DNA of 64,000 nucleotides from Phycisphaerales bacterium (lineage in GTDB: Bacteria; Planctomycetota; Phycisphaerae; Phycisphaerales; UBA1924): NCBI GenBank assembly GCA_029260295.1, contig JAJDDN010000003.1:205263-269262 (forward strand). The letters are read 5' to 3'. The position numbers and the translations under genes were made by a program. A model generated the notes under the pieces. That model was not told the DNA's origin. It did not search any database and saw only the letters and a list, made by a program, of their open reading frames with translations. This document shows, in pieces, positions 48,218 to 56,629 of this stretch. The number at the start of each line of letters is the position of its first letter. The first letter of the stretch is position 1.

Positions 48218-49141
48218 ATGGACACGATGACTTTATTGCAGGCGGCGGTGCTGGGACTCGTGGAGGGGATCACGGAGTATCTGCCGATCTCGTCGACTGG
48301 GCACCTGATTATGGTGTCAGAACTGATGGGGCTCGGGGAGACTGCGGATCAGCGGGCGGCGGTTGATACCTTTAATATCGTGATCCAGGGGGGGGCGATC
48401 TTGGCGGTGCTTGGGTTGTACTTCCCGCGGGTGTTGCAGATGTGCAAGGGGCTGATTGGGAAGGATGCCGTTGGGCTGAAGTTGGCGGTACGGATTATTG
48501 TGGCGTTTATGCCTGCGGCGGTGCTTGGGGTTTTGTTGAATGATTGGATTGAGAGCAAGCTGTTTAATACGCCTGCGGTTTTGGCGGCGCTGGCGGTTGG
48601 GGGGATCTTTATGATTGTGATTGATAAGTGGAAGTTCAGTAAGCACAAGGGGGGCGAGGTGTTTGATGAGGGGATGGATTTGCATGAGATGAGTATTCTT
48701 CAGGCGTTGTTTATTGGGTTCTTGCAGACGGTGGCGATGTGGCCTGGGACATCTCGGTCGATGATGACGATTGCGGGTGGGGTGCTTGTGGGTTTGTGTC
48801 CTAAGCGTGCTGCGGAGTTTAGTTTTTTGCTGGGGCTGCCGACGCTTGGGGGGGCGACGGTGTATTCGCTTTATAAGACGATGAACGGGGAGGGGCCTGA
48901 TATGTTTGAGGTGATTGGGTGGATGCCGATCATTGTGGGGCTGGTTGTGGCGACGGTGAGTGCGGCCTTTGCGGTGCGGTGGCTGGTGGCGTTCCTTACG
49001 AAGCACGGTTTGGCGGTTTTTGGGTATTATCGTTTGGTGCTGACGGCGGTGCTTGGCGGGGCGATCTGGATGGGTGTGGTTTCGCTGCACTCGGGTGATA
49101 CTGTTGGGGGTGAAGAGGGTGTGCTGGAGGTGATGCCATGA
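48218..49141 (+). CDS. uppP: Undecaprenyl-diphosphatase
   Basis: The 307-aa product is the BacA-type enzyme that recycles undecaprenyl diphosphate for cell-wall synthesis. The first conserved motif is VLGLVEGITEYLPISSTGHL (Glu-rich), the second WPGTSRSMMTIAGGVLVGL. About eight membrane helices; length slightly above the usual 270-280. The ATG at 48218 follows an AGGAA box; a TTG one codon earlier is possible. Its stop overlaps the start of serA by 4 bases. Confidence 0.95.
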   Translation: MDTMTLLQAAVLGLVEGITEYLPISSTGHLIMVSELMGLGETADQRAAVDTFNIVIQGGAILAVLGLYFPRVLQMCKGLIGKDAVGLKLAVRIIVAFMPAAVLGVLLNDWIESKLFNTPAVLAALAVGGIFMIVIDKWKFSKHKGGEVFDEGMDLHEMSILQALFIGFLQTVAMWPGTSRSMMTIAGGVLVGLCPKRAAEFSFLLGLPTLGGATVYSLYKTMNGEGPDMFEVIGWMPIIVGLVVATVSAAFAVRWLVAFLTKHGLAVFGYYRLVLTAVLGGAIWMGVVSLHSGDTVGGEEGVLEVMP

Positions 49142-50373
49142 AAACTTCGTTTCCGAAGGGACAGATTGAGGTTGTGTTGCTCGAAGGAACGCACCCGGCG
49201 GGGACCGAACTGGTTTCGCAGGCTGGGTTTGATGTGAGTGTGCATCATGGTGCCCTTGAGGGCGGGGCGCTGATCAAGGCGATCGGGCGGGCGCATGTTG
49301 TGGGGATCCGTTCGAAGACCCAGCTCAGTGCTGAGGTGCTCAAGCATTGCGAGCGTTTGCTTGCGGTGGGGTGTTTTTGTGCGGGGACGAATCAGGTTGA
49401 TTTGGATGCGGCTACTTTGGGGGGGGTGCCTGTGTTTAACTCGCCGTTTAGTAATACGCGGTCGGTTGCGGAGCTGACGATGAGTGAGATCATCGCGCTG
49501 CACCGTCGGATGACGGCGCGGTCGGCGGCGCTCCACGGGGGGAAGTGGGACAAGAGCGCGGCAGGGTCGCACGAGGTGCGGGGGCGGACGCTTGGGATTA
49601 TTGGGTATGGGCATATTGGTTCGCAGGTTTCGGTTTTGGCTGAGGCGATGGGGATGAAGGTGATTTTCTTTGATACGCAGAGCAAGCTGCCTCTGGGGAA
49701 TGCTCGGGTTGGGCAGTCGCTTGAGGCGGTGTTGAGCCAGAGTGATGTGGTGACGATCCATGTGCCTGAGAATGAATCGACCAAGGGGATGATCGGCAAT
49801 GCTCAGCTGCGGATGATGAAGGCGGGGAGCTATTTGATAAATAATGCGCGGGGGTCTGTGATCCATCTTGAGGCGTTGCGGAAGGCGGTTGATGATGGGC
49901 ACATCGCGGGGGCGGCGGTTGATGTGTTCCCGTATGAGCCCTCTGCCAAGGGGGAGGCGTTTGTGAGTGTGATGCAGGGGGCGGAGAATGTGATTCTGAC
50001 GCCTCATGTTGGGGGATCGACTGTGGAGGCGCAGGAGGCGATTAGTGTTGATGCGGCGGGGAAACTTGTGCGGTTTGTCAATACGGGGGCGACGACGGGG
50101 GCGGTCAATGTGCCCAATGTTGATCTGCCTGAGCAGGTTGATGGGGCGGGGCGGACGCATCGGATATTGAATTTTCATCGGAATGTGCCTGGGGTATTGG
50201 GGAAGATTCATGAGGCTGCGGCGGAGCTGAAGGTGAATATCAGCGGGCAGTATCTGCGGACGCGGGGGGATATGGGGTATGTGGTGCTTGATACGGATCC
50301 GGCGCAGGCGGAGGCGTTTAAGAGGCGGATGGAGGGGATTGAGGAGTCGATCCGGACGCGGATGTTGTGGTAG
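49138..50373 (+). CDS. serA: D-3-phosphoglycerate dehydrogenase with ACT domain
   Basis: The 411-aa product has the E. coli-type layout. An N-terminal catalytic half precedes the NAD-binding Rossmann loop LGIIGYGHIGSQVS; catalytic Arg lies in NNARGSVIH, catalytic His in ILTPHVGGSTVEAQ; a C-terminal ACT domain from about residue 335 (RTHRILNFHRNVPGVLGKIH) implies serine feedback. It starts inside the end of uppP (ATGA), so they are co-translated. A second copy of its last 21 codons plus stop lies 187 bases downstream, beyond a repeat element. Confidence 0.95.
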   Translation: MKTSFPKGQIEVVLLEGTHPAGTELVSQAGFDVSVHHGALEGGALIKAIGRAHVVGIRSKTQLSAEVLKHCERLLAVGCFCAGTNQVDLDAATLGGVPVFNSPFSNTRSVAELTMSEIIALHRRMTARSAALHGGKWDKSAAGSHEVRGRTLGIIGYGHIGSQVSVLAEAMGMKVIFFDTQSKLPLGNARVGQSLEAVLSQSDVVTIHVPENESTKGMIGNAQLRMMKAGSYLINNARGSVIHLEALRKAVDDGHIAGAAVDVFPYEPSAKGEAFVSVMQGAENVILTPHVGGSTVEAQEAISVDAAGKLVRFVNTGATTGAVNVPNVDLPEQVDGAGRTHRILNFHRNVPGVLGKIHEAAAELKVNISGQYLRTRGDMGYVVLDTDPAQAEAFKRRMEGIEESIRTRMLW

Positions 50374-50395
50374 GGAAGAGGGGAAGAGAAGAGGT

Positions 50396-50493
50396 ACGCA
50401 GAGGACGCAAAGGTGCTGAGGGCGCAGAAAAGAGGGGCGGGGATGGGGAAGAGAAGACATGGAGAAACCTAAGAAGGTGTCTCCATGGCACCC
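50396..50493. repeat. GCAGAGG-type solo repeat followed by a TCTT-loop hairpin element
   Basis: 50396-50427 resembles the inverted repeats of the cassette at 855-1408 (CGCAGAGGACGCAAAGG). 50453-50493 is a reverse hairpin element with stem CATGGAGA.ACCT-AAGA-AGGT.TCTCCATG. They lie between the two copies of the serA 3' end. Confidence 0.85.
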
Positions 50494-50494
50494 A

Positions 50495-50560
50495 GCCGAG
50501 GCGTTTAAGAGGCGGATGGAGGGGATTGAGGAGTCGATCCGGACCAGAATGCTTTGGTAG
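50495..50560 (+). pseudogene. Second copy of the serA 3' end
   Basis: These 66 bases repeat 50308-50373 and encode the same last 21 residues (AEAFKRRMEGIEESIRTRML plus W) and stop. The six base differences fall in four codons (gcg/gcc, acg/acc, cgg/aga, ttg/ctt) and are all synonymous. No start codon or ribosome-binding site serves it. It looks like an older serA end displaced by an insertion or recombination event. Confidence 0.9.
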
Positions 50561-50562
50561 GT

Positions 50563-50601
50563 GAAGACCCGATGCGCCGAAGACGGCGGATCGGGGCACC
50601 C
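50563..50601 (-). repeat. TCTT-loop hairpin element
   Basis: Reverse copy with arms CCCGAT / ATCGGG. It differs from the copy at 35440 (CCCGAC / GTCGGG) by one compensated base pair. It begins 2 bases after the serA-copy stop and lies 40 bases before tsaE. Confidence 0.85.
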
Positions 50602-50640
50602 GTTTCTGGTCAATCGCCTGCGGGGTGCGAACAATCGGGT

Positions 50641-51288
50641 ATGACTGAGTTTGCACGATCATCTGAGAGTTTGGAACATACGGGTGTGATTGCTCGGGAC
50701 TTTGCTTCCGTGTTGCGGGCGGGGGATCTTGTGCGGTTGGTGGGCGAGATGGGGGCGGGGAAGACGACCTTTGTGCGGCTGGTGGCTGAGGCGATGGGGG
50801 TGGATCTTTCGCTGGTGAGCTCCCCCACTTTCGTATTGATGAACAACTACCCTTGCCAGATCAATGGCGAGGATGGGTCGATTGCGCATCTGGATTGTTA
50901 CCGGTTTGGAGACGAAGACGAACTCGATGCGCTCGGGTGGGACCGGGTGTGTGATGATGGGTCGATTCGGCTGGTGGAATGGCCCGAGCGGATTGATGGG
51001 GTGCTGGGGGATGAAGAGGCATGCACGGTGCGGATCTCGCATGTGGATGAGGGGTCGCGGGGGTTTGTGATTGAAGTGCCTGGATCTTGGATGGAGCGGA
51101 GCTCGGTTTTGGCGCTCAAGGCGCGAGATGCGGTCAAGTGTCCGACGACGAGGGAGGATGTGCATCCGGAGTGTGGTAGCTGGCCGTTTGTCAGTGAGCG
51201 GGCGCGGATGAGTGATCTGCATGGGTGGATGAGCGGGAAGTTCTCGATTACTCGTCCGATGGATCAGGCGGATCTTGAGCAGGAGTAG
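50641..51288 (+). CDS. tsaE: tRNA threonylcarbamoyladenosine biosynthesis ATPase
   Basis: The 215-aa product has the TsaE P-loop VGEMGAGKTTFVR, VSSPTFVLMNNYP and the HLDCYRFGDEDELDALGWD segment. It supports t6A37 tRNA modification with TsaB and TsaD. It is about 60 residues longer than typical, with a C-terminal extension lacking known motifs. The ATG at 50641 gives the family N-terminus; upstream sequence in frame is repeat. tsaB/tsaD are not nearby. Confidence 0.92.
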   Translation: MTEFARSSESLEHTGVIARDFASVLRAGDLVRLVGEMGAGKTTFVRLVAEAMGVDLSLVSSPTFVLMNNYPCQINGEDGSIAHLDCYRFGDEDELDALGWDRVCDDGSIRLVEWPERIDGVLGDEEACTVRISHVDEGSRGFVIEVPGSWMERSSVLALKARDAVKCPTTREDVHPECGSWPFVSERARMSDLHGWMSGKFSITRPMDQADLEQE

Positions 51289-51330
51289 GAAGAAGGGATT
51301 GGCCACTGGGCACTGGGGATTGGGGAAAGA

Positions 51331-51429
51331 GAAGACATGGAGAAACCTAAGAAGGTGTCTCCATGGCACCCAGAGAAGAGCGAGAAAAGAAAGACCCTCA
51401 CCCCGGCCCTCTCCCCGAGGGAGAGGGAG
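51331..51429. repeat. TCTT-loop hairpin element and family-2 variant
   Basis: 51331-51371 is identical over its stem to the copy at 50453 (CATGGAGA.ACCT-AAGA-AGGT.TCTCCATG). 51393-51429 is a family-2 variant with stem CCCTCTCCC-CGAG-GGGAGAGGG (overlapping ends). A GGCCACTGGGCACTGGGGA repeat precedes them at about 51301. Confidence 0.85.
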
Positions 51430-51472
51430 GAAGAGTTGAGCGTGTGGTGGTTTGGGGTGGTATTGTGTAGGT

Positions 51473-52186
51473 ATGAATGAACTACACGGGTTGATGGGGA
51501 TGATGGACACAACGGGGATGATGACACTTGGGCAGACTGATGCGCTCGGTGATACGGGTGTGTGGGCGTTGTTTCGGGATAGCTTTGATGTGTTCTCGGT
51601 GGTGCTGCTGGTTGGGTCGTTGATCGCGGTGTCTTTGATTGTTCGGCTGGTGATGGATGCTCGGGGGGCGGTGATTGCTCCGGAGGGGATCGTCAAATCG
51701 CTGTCGAAGAAGCTGGATTCTGGGAATGAGGATTCGTTTTTGGCTGCGGCGTCGGAAGACTCTGGGATTGTTGGCTCGGCGTGCGTTGCGGCGTTTAATG
51801 CTCGGAAGAATGGGTCGGCGGCGATGCGGGAGGCGGCGGAGATCGCGGCGAGTAATGCGTGCAGCCGGTGGACGCGGACGCTGGATTTGTTGCGGGTGAT
51901 TGGGGAGATCGGGCCTTTGGTTGGATTGGCGGGGACGGTGTGGGGGATGATTTTGGCGTTTGTGCAGTTGGGTCAGGCGGGGGGATCTGCTGGGCCTACG
52001 GATTTGTCGCTTGGGATTTCGAAGGCGTTGTTCCATACTTTGCTTGGGTTGATGCTTGCGGTGCCTTGCTTGTTGATTTATGGGTGGTACAGGAGTGTGA
52101 TTGAACGGCATTGCAATCGGGCGTTTGAGCAGGCGGGTGGATTGGTGGATCGGCTTGCGGGGATGAATGATGGTGAGGATTCCTGA
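51473..52186 (+). CDS. MotA/TolQ/ExbB-family proton channel protein
   Basis: The 237-aa product has three membrane helices, the last two in the conserved channel region GEIGPLVGLAGTVWGMILAFVQL and the LSLGISKALFHTLLGLMLAVPCLL stretch (in parts), typical of ExbB/TolQ. It forms a proton-driven complex with ExbD proteins. It starts at 51473 after a weak ribosome-binding site; its stop overlaps the first exbD start (TGATG). No TonB, TolA or receptor gene is adjacent. Confidence 0.9.
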   Translation: MNELHGLMGMMDTTGMMTLGQTDALGDTGVWALFRDSFDVFSVVLLVGSLIAVSLIVRLVMDARGAVIAPEGIVKSLSKKLDSGNEDSFLAAASEDSGIVGSACVAAFNARKNGSAAMREAAEIAASNACSRWTRTLDLLRVIGEIGPLVGLAGTVWGMILAFVQLGQAGGSAGPTDLSLGISKALFHTLLGLMLAVPCLLIYGWYRSVIERHCNRAFEQAGGLVDRLAGMNDGEDS

Positions 52187-52626
52187 TGCGGATGCGGTCT
52201 GTTATAGATCGAGGGGAGGGGAGTGCGGGTGTGAATGTCACGCCGATGATCGATGTGGTCATGTGTTTGATTGTGTTTTATTTGATGGTCGGGCAGCTTG
52301 CGCTGGATCGGAAGTCTTCGATTGTGGTGGCGGAGACACTGACTGGGGTTGAGCATCAGGATCTTGCTGATGCGGTGGTGATTGGGGTGCTGATGGATGG
52401 GGGGCTGACACTCAATGGGGTGGCGATTGAGGTTGATCGGATCGGCGGGGAGATCACTGGGATGATTGCCCGCGATGGCTTGGGGCCGATTCGGGTTCGC
52501 GCTGATGAAGAGGCTGGGTTTGGGGCGGTTCGTCCGGTGCTCCGGGCGCTTCAAGAGGCGGGGGTTGGTGGGGTTGAGTTTGTGACTATTCGTGCAGAGG
52601 GTCGGGCGGATGGGGGGGGCGGATGA
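52186..52626 (+). CDS. ExbD/TolR-family protein 1
   Basis: The 146-aa product has one N-terminal helix with the channel motif NVTPMIDVVMCLIVFYLMV, whose Asp is the proton-carrying residue, and a periplasmic alpha/beta domain. It overlaps exbB upstream (1 base) and a second exbD downstream (4 bases), so the three are one translationally coupled operon. Substrate of the complex unknown. Confidence 0.9.
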   Translation: MRMRSVIDRGEGSAGVNVTPMIDVVMCLIVFYLMVGQLALDRKSSIVVAETLTGVEHQDLADAVVIGVLMDGGLTLNGVAIEVDRIGGEITGMIARDGLGPIRVRADEEAGFGAVRPVLRALQEAGVGGVEFVTIRAEGRADGGGG

Positions 52627-53084
52627 GTATGAAGTTGCAGAGGCGGAGTGTGTTTGGGAAGACCAATCAGCGGTCTGGGTTGATGATGACGCCGATGGTT
52701 GATGTGGTGCTTGTGATTCTGATTTTCTTTATGGCGAGCACGACGATCGCGGGGTATGAGTGGTTTTTGGAGGCGGCGGTTGAGGTGCCGGTGGAATCTG
52801 AGGGTGAAACCCAGGAGGCGCGGTTTGTGCTTCCGGCGGCGGTGATTGATGTTGATCTTGTGGCGGGCGATGACGGGGTGACGCTGGTGTATGGGGTTTT
52901 TGGGGATGCTGGGGTGGCTGTGGAGCGGGCGGCGGGGGTGATTGGTGGGATGGAGATCGGGGATTCGGGATCGCTTACGGTTCGGCTTGGGGCTGGGGAC
53001 GATGTGCCTATGGGGGATGTGATGGCGGTGCATGATGCTTGGAATGCGCGTGGGATCAGGGTTGTGATGCGGACGAGCCGGTAG
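52623..53084 (+). CDS. ExbD/TolR-family protein 2
   Basis: The 153-aa product has the same plan, with helix motif MMTPMVDVVLVILIFFMAS and a periplasmic domain ending in a strand (GIRVVMRTS). It is well diverged from ExbD 1, so the channel may be a heteromer, as in two-ExbD operons of planctomycetes and other phyla. Encoded directly after ExbD 1. Confidence 0.9.
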   Translation: MSMKLQRRSVFGKTNQRSGLMMTPMVDVVLVILIFFMASTTIAGYEWFLEAAVEVPVESEGETQEARFVLPAAVIDVDLVAGDDGVTLVYGVFGDAGVAVERAAGVIGGMEIGDSGSLTVRLGAGDDVPMGDVMAVHDAWNARGIRVVMRTSR

Positions 53085-53143
53085 GGGTTGTGTTCTTTGA
53101 ATATTTGTGGTGCGTATGTGGGTTGATGTGGTATATTGGGTGG

Positions 53144-53854
53144 ATGGAATACAACATTGCAACAACGGGTTTGATGATCGGGCTGGTGTTTGCTGGATTC
53201 GCTGGGGGGGCGGCCGGGGATCTGGTAACCTTTGAGAACACGAACCCTTCGTTTGATCGGTTGGAATATTTCCAGATCGGGGAGGGGATTTCGGTGATGG
53301 GGCAATCGTTGAATGTGACGCGGGGTGCGTTTGATCAGCCTGAGATTGGTGATCTTCCTGGTGGGTCGGTTCTGATTTCTTGGTTCCAGGGGTTTGATGA
53401 GGTCGATGGGGATTGGATATTTATGGGGCCTGGGTTTAACTCGCATATTGCTCGTGCTGATGAGCTTGTGGATGTGATTGATCCGTACACGAATCATCCG
53501 GTTGGGTTTATTGCTCCGGCGGACTTTGATGATGGGCAGACGATCGGGGGGGACACCAACTGGGCCGATGCTTGGGTGGCGATGCACACGAGTGTGAGCA
53601 CGGCTCCGAGCAAGGGGATTCATTTTACGGATGAATCGTTCACGATCGGGATTCAGTTTTTGCTCAATGACGGTCTGCATTATGGGTTTGCGGAGATGAC
53701 ACGGACGGCGTTTGTTGATGGTGACCCTTTGAGCATTGGGTATCGTCCGGTGCGATGGGGGTATGAGACGACGGCGGGGGTCGCGGTGCCTGGGGCGGGG
53801 ACGGCTTTGGTGCTGGGGTTTGGTTTGGGCGGGATGCTTCGGCGGAGACGGTGA
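53144..53854 (+). CDS. Secreted PEP-CTERM-like protein
   Basis: The 236-aa product has a signal peptide (TGLMIGLVFAGFAGGAAG) and a PEP-CTERM-like tail (VAVPGAGTALVLGFGLGGMLRRRR, quoted: PGAG motif, hydrophobic stretch, four Arg). The body (GGSVLISWFQGFDEVDGDWIF, SKGIHFTDESFTIGIQFLLNDG) is not recognised and differs from the 11.5-14.5 kb cluster. The ATG at 53144 supplies the signal; the longer frame overlaps exbD. Likely exported to the surface by the same sorting system as the other tail-bearing proteins. Confidence 0.78.
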   Translation: MEYNIATTGLMIGLVFAGFAGGAAGDLVTFENTNPSFDRLEYFQIGEGISVMGQSLNVTRGAFDQPEIGDLPGGSVLISWFQGFDEVDGDWIFMGPGFNSHIARADELVDVIDPYTNHPVGFIAPADFDDGQTIGGDTNWADAWVAMHTSVSTAPSKGIHFTDESFTIGIQFLLNDGLHYGFAEMTRTAFVDGDPLSIGYRPVRWGYETTAGVAVPGAGTALVLGFGLGGMLRRRR

Positions 53855-53857
53855 TTT

Positions 53858-53898
53858 AAAGACATCGAGGAGTCGAAGACGACACCTCAATGGCACCC
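53858..53898 (-). repeat. TCTT-loop hairpin element
   Basis: Reverse copy with stem GAGG.GTCG-AAGA-CGAC.CCTC, related to the copy at 16398, in the convergent gap between a PEP-CTERM gene and the Fur-family gene. Possible shared terminator. Confidence 0.85.
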
Positions 53899-53903
53899 GG
53901 CCT

Positions 53904-54374
53904 TTAGGCTTTACTTACGAAGATATGGAGTTTGTGGCCTTCGGCTTTGAGGCCTCTTGAGGCGCAGACTTTGTTTCGGATGTCGATGAGTTCTGGGATG
54001 GTGATGGTTTCGGCTTTGCCGGTGTTGACATCGATGAGGAGGGTGTTTCCGGTTTGTCCGATGGCAAGCTGGTAGTGGGATTGCTCGCGGTCGAAGAGGA
54101 CATGCTGGATGATGCCTGCGGATTCGAGGAGTTTGAGTGTTCTGTAGACTGTTGCTTTGGAGACTGAGTGGCCTTCGGATTTGAGTGTGTCGAGGAGTTG
54201 GTCTGCTTCGAAGAGGCCTTCGAAGGCGATGATGGTGTCGAGGATTTGGGCTCGTTCTGGGGTGTACTTGAGGCGGTCGGCTTTGAGGGCTCTGCGGAAG
54301 ATGGCGCACAAGGGTTCGATGAACTCTGGGGCGGCTATTGAGGAGTCGGTTGGCTTGATGGGCTCTAATGACAT
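53904..54374 (-). CDS. Fur-family transcriptional regulator, atypical metal site
   Basis: The 156-aa product has the Fur winged helix (LKYTPERAQILDTIIAFEGLFEADQLLD, then SKATVYRTLKLLESAGII, in parts). The family metal-site signature HHDHxxC is absent: the corresponding strand reads SHYQLAIGQTGNTLLI. No CXXC zinc pairs are present. It may sense a different metal or signal, or act without metal. It is divergent from the glycosyltransferase gene, with a dyad (TGCAT.ATGCA) three bases upstream of its start that could be its own operator. Confidence 0.85.
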   Translation of the reverse strand: MSLEPIKPTDSSIAAPEFIEPLCAIFRRALKADRLKYTPERAQILDTIIAFEGLFEADQLLDTLKSEGHSVSKATVYRTLKLLESAGIIQHVLFDREQSHYQLAIGQTGNTLLIDVNTGKAETITIPELIDIRNKVCASRGLKAEGHKLHIFVSKA

Positions 54375-54376
54375 GT

Positions 54377-54389
54377 TGCATTCTATGCA
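54377..54389. promoter_or_regulatory. Short dyad upstream of the Fur-family gene
   Basis: TGCAT TCT ATGCA, a 5-3-5 palindrome between divergent starts (54374 and 54408); a TACAAT -10-like box for the plus gene follows at 54393. A plausible autoregulatory site, unproven. Confidence 0.4.
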
Positions 54390-54407
54390 GAGTACAATCG
54401 GGGGCGT

Positions 54408-56594
54408 ATGAATACAGAGCCACAGAAAGAACTTGCGGGATGGGAGATGGTGCTTGGCCGGGCTTGGGTTGTGCTTGGGGTGGTGTTTGTGGGTTCTGTT
54501 GTTGGGGTCGCGTCGGTTGGGGAGGGTGGGCCGGTGTCAGCACGGGTGGTGACGGTGGTGGAGATTTTGATTTATAGCGGGTGGATGCCTGTGGTGTATG
54601 TGCTTGGGGCTTGGGGGTATGGACGGGTTTTGTGGCAAAGAGAGGGGGAGATGGCGTGGGTGGGCCGGCTTGGGGTTGGGCTGGCTGTGATGTTGTCGGC
54701 GACGCATTTGATGGGGGTGTTTGGGATTCTCAATGGGATGAGTGCGTGGGCAGTGAGTGGGGTTGGGGTGTTGCTTGCGGGGTATTGGGTTGTCAAGGAT
54801 CACGGGGGAGAAGAGCGTGGGCTACCCAAGATTGATGGGTTGGGGTTGTGCTTTGGGGTGGTGGTTGCTGGGGTGGTTGGGCTCTTGGTTGTTGCGGCTT
54901 GTCAGCCTGCGGGGGTGTTGTGGGATTCGGAGTATGGGAACTATGACTCGTTGAGTTACCATTTGGAGCTGCCGAGGGTTTGGATGGAGATGGGGCGGGT
55001 GTGGCCTGTGGATTTCAATGTGTATTCGTTTTTGCCTTCGTATGTGGAGGCGGCGTATGTGCATATGGGTGCGCTTGGTGGGACGGGGATGGGCGGGCTT
55101 GGGTTGGCTGATGATGGTGGGCGTGGGATTTATGCGGCTCAGTTGTTGAGTGTTGTGTTTACGGTTCTTGGGGCGCTGGTGAGTGGGTCGGTTACCAACA
55201 GAGCGTGTGTGTTGCTGGGGATGCATGAGGGGGTGCGGGATATTGGTGGGTGGATTGCTCGGGTGCTGGTGGTGACGACGCCTTGGGTTGTGGTGGTTGG
55301 GACGATTTCTTATAATGAATCTGCGGTGGTGCTTTTGACGATGTGCGGGATCGGGATTGCTCTGGAGACTCAGTGGTCTGTGATGAGGCGGACTGTTGGG
55401 GCTGCGGTTGTGATGGGGGTTGCGTGTAGTTGTAAGCCTACTGCTTTGTTTTTGGCGGTGCCGATGGTTGGGGTGGTGTTGCTTTCGCTTGTGCCGGTGA
55501 AAGTGTGGTGGAAGGTTGTGATTGTTGGGGGGGTTGTTGGGGCGGTTGTGTTGATGCCTTGGCTGGTGCGGAATGAGATGGCTGCGGGGAATCCGGTGTT
55601 TCCGATGATGAGTAGCGTGTTTGGGGAGGGGCATTGGGATAGCGGGCAACATGAGCGGTACGGGGCAGCGCATTCATTTGGTGGGAACTGGATTGAACGG
55701 ATGAAGATGCTGGTGATGCCTGATGCGGGTGGGACGGCGCATGTGTCGCGGTACCGGGGATTGAGCAATATGCAATGGGGCGTGACTCCGGCGATGGGGA
55801 TGGTTGGGTTGATTGTGCTTGTGGGGATTCAGAAAACGCGGAGGGCGGGGGTGGTGTGTGTTGTTGGGGTTGGGGTGGTGCTTGTTGCTTGGATGGGGTT
55901 GACGCATTTGCAGTCTCGGTTTTTGGTGCCGATGGTTGGGGTTCTTGGGGTGCTTGGGGGTCTGGGGGTTGTGGCGGTTGGGGATTGGGGGGCGCGGCAG
56001 CGGGGGCAGGCGGGCCGGCCTGGTGGGGCTCGGTATGTTGCTGGGATCGTTGTGCTGATTACGGCGACGATGGGGGTGATTGTTGTGCCTGCGATTCTTT
56101 TGGTGGTTCAGGTTGGGGGGCAGGTTGGGGGGAGCTTGAATGGGTTCTTGGTTGTGGGGACTGATGCGTTTGCTGGAGAGATTGGTGAAGGGGGGTTTGA
56201 TGAGGTGCTCTGGTGGGGCGGGGTGAACCGGGTTGCTGAAGATGGGGCGGGTGTATATTTGATTGGGGATGCAACGGCTTCGTATGTGCGGTCGCCGGTG
56301 ATGTATAACACGACTTATGATGGGTGGTTGATCGGGGATTTGATGCGGCAATTCCCTGAAGATCATGGTGCTTGGGAGCGTGGGCTGAGGGAACGGGGGA
56401 TTGGTTGGATTGTGGTTAATCTTCGTGAGCTTGATCGGCTTGGGGAATCTGGTTGGGGTGATCCTGATGTGACGGCCGATTCGATGATTGAGTGGGTAGG
56501 ATCGCTCGGGGAACCGGCGGCGGTTTGGGGGAGACGGGGGCGTGCGATGATTAAGATCGGTGTGGAATCGAGTGTGGAATCGAGTGCCGAATAG
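54408..56594 (+). CDS. Multi-pass membrane protein, GT-C-like glycosyltransferase
   Basis: The 728-aa product has about a dozen membrane helices and a C-terminal soluble segment. An early extracytoplasmic loop carries YDSLSYHLELPRVWMEMGRVWP, similar to the first loop of GT39/83-type (PMT/ArnT-like) transferases, whose Asp/Glu act in catalysis. It would transfer sugars from a polyprenyl carrier. The next gene, an LPG-synthase-type membrane protein 35 bases on, suggests joint work on envelope glycans or lipids. Family call is moderate. Confidence 0.65.
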   Translation: MNTEPQKELAGWEMVLGRAWVVLGVVFVGSVVGVASVGEGGPVSARVVTVVEILIYSGWMPVVYVLGAWGYGRVLWQREGEMAWVGRLGVGLAVMLSATHLMGVFGILNGMSAWAVSGVGVLLAGYWVVKDHGGEERGLPKIDGLGLCFGVVVAGVVGLLVVAACQPAGVLWDSEYGNYDSLSYHLELPRVWMEMGRVWPVDFNVYSFLPSYVEAAYVHMGALGGTGMGGLGLADDGGRGIYAAQLLSVVFTVLGALVSGSVTNRACVLLGMHEGVRDIGGWIARVLVVTTPWVVVVGTISYNESAVVLLTMCGIGIALETQWSVMRRTVGAAVVMGVACSCKPTALFLAVPMVGVVLLSLVPVKVWWKVVIVGGVVGAVVLMPWLVRNEMAAGNPVFPMMSSVFGEGHWDSGQHERYGAAHSFGGNWIERMKMLVMPDAGGTAHVSRYRGLSNMQWGVTPAMGMVGLIVLVGIQKTRRAGVVCVVGVGVVLVAWMGLTHLQSRFLVPMVGVLGVLGGLGVVAVGDWGARQRGQAGRPGGARYVAGIVVLITATMGVIVVPAILLVVQVGGQVGGSLNGFLVVGTDAFAGEIGEGGFDEVLWWGGVNRVAEDGAGVYLIGDATASYVRSPVMYNTTYDGWLIGDLMRQFPEDHGAWERGLRERGIGWIVVNLRELDRLGESGWGDPDVTADSMIEWVGSLGEPAAVWGRRGRAMIKIGVESSVESSAE

Positions 56595-56629
56595 AGTGCT
56601 GGTGGCCATGAGGCCGATGAGGGTAGTCC

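Noticed and set aside
49027..50634. A 535-codon minus-strand frame opposite serA
   Set aside because: Antisense shadow; serA has complete catalytic and ACT motifs in the other direction.
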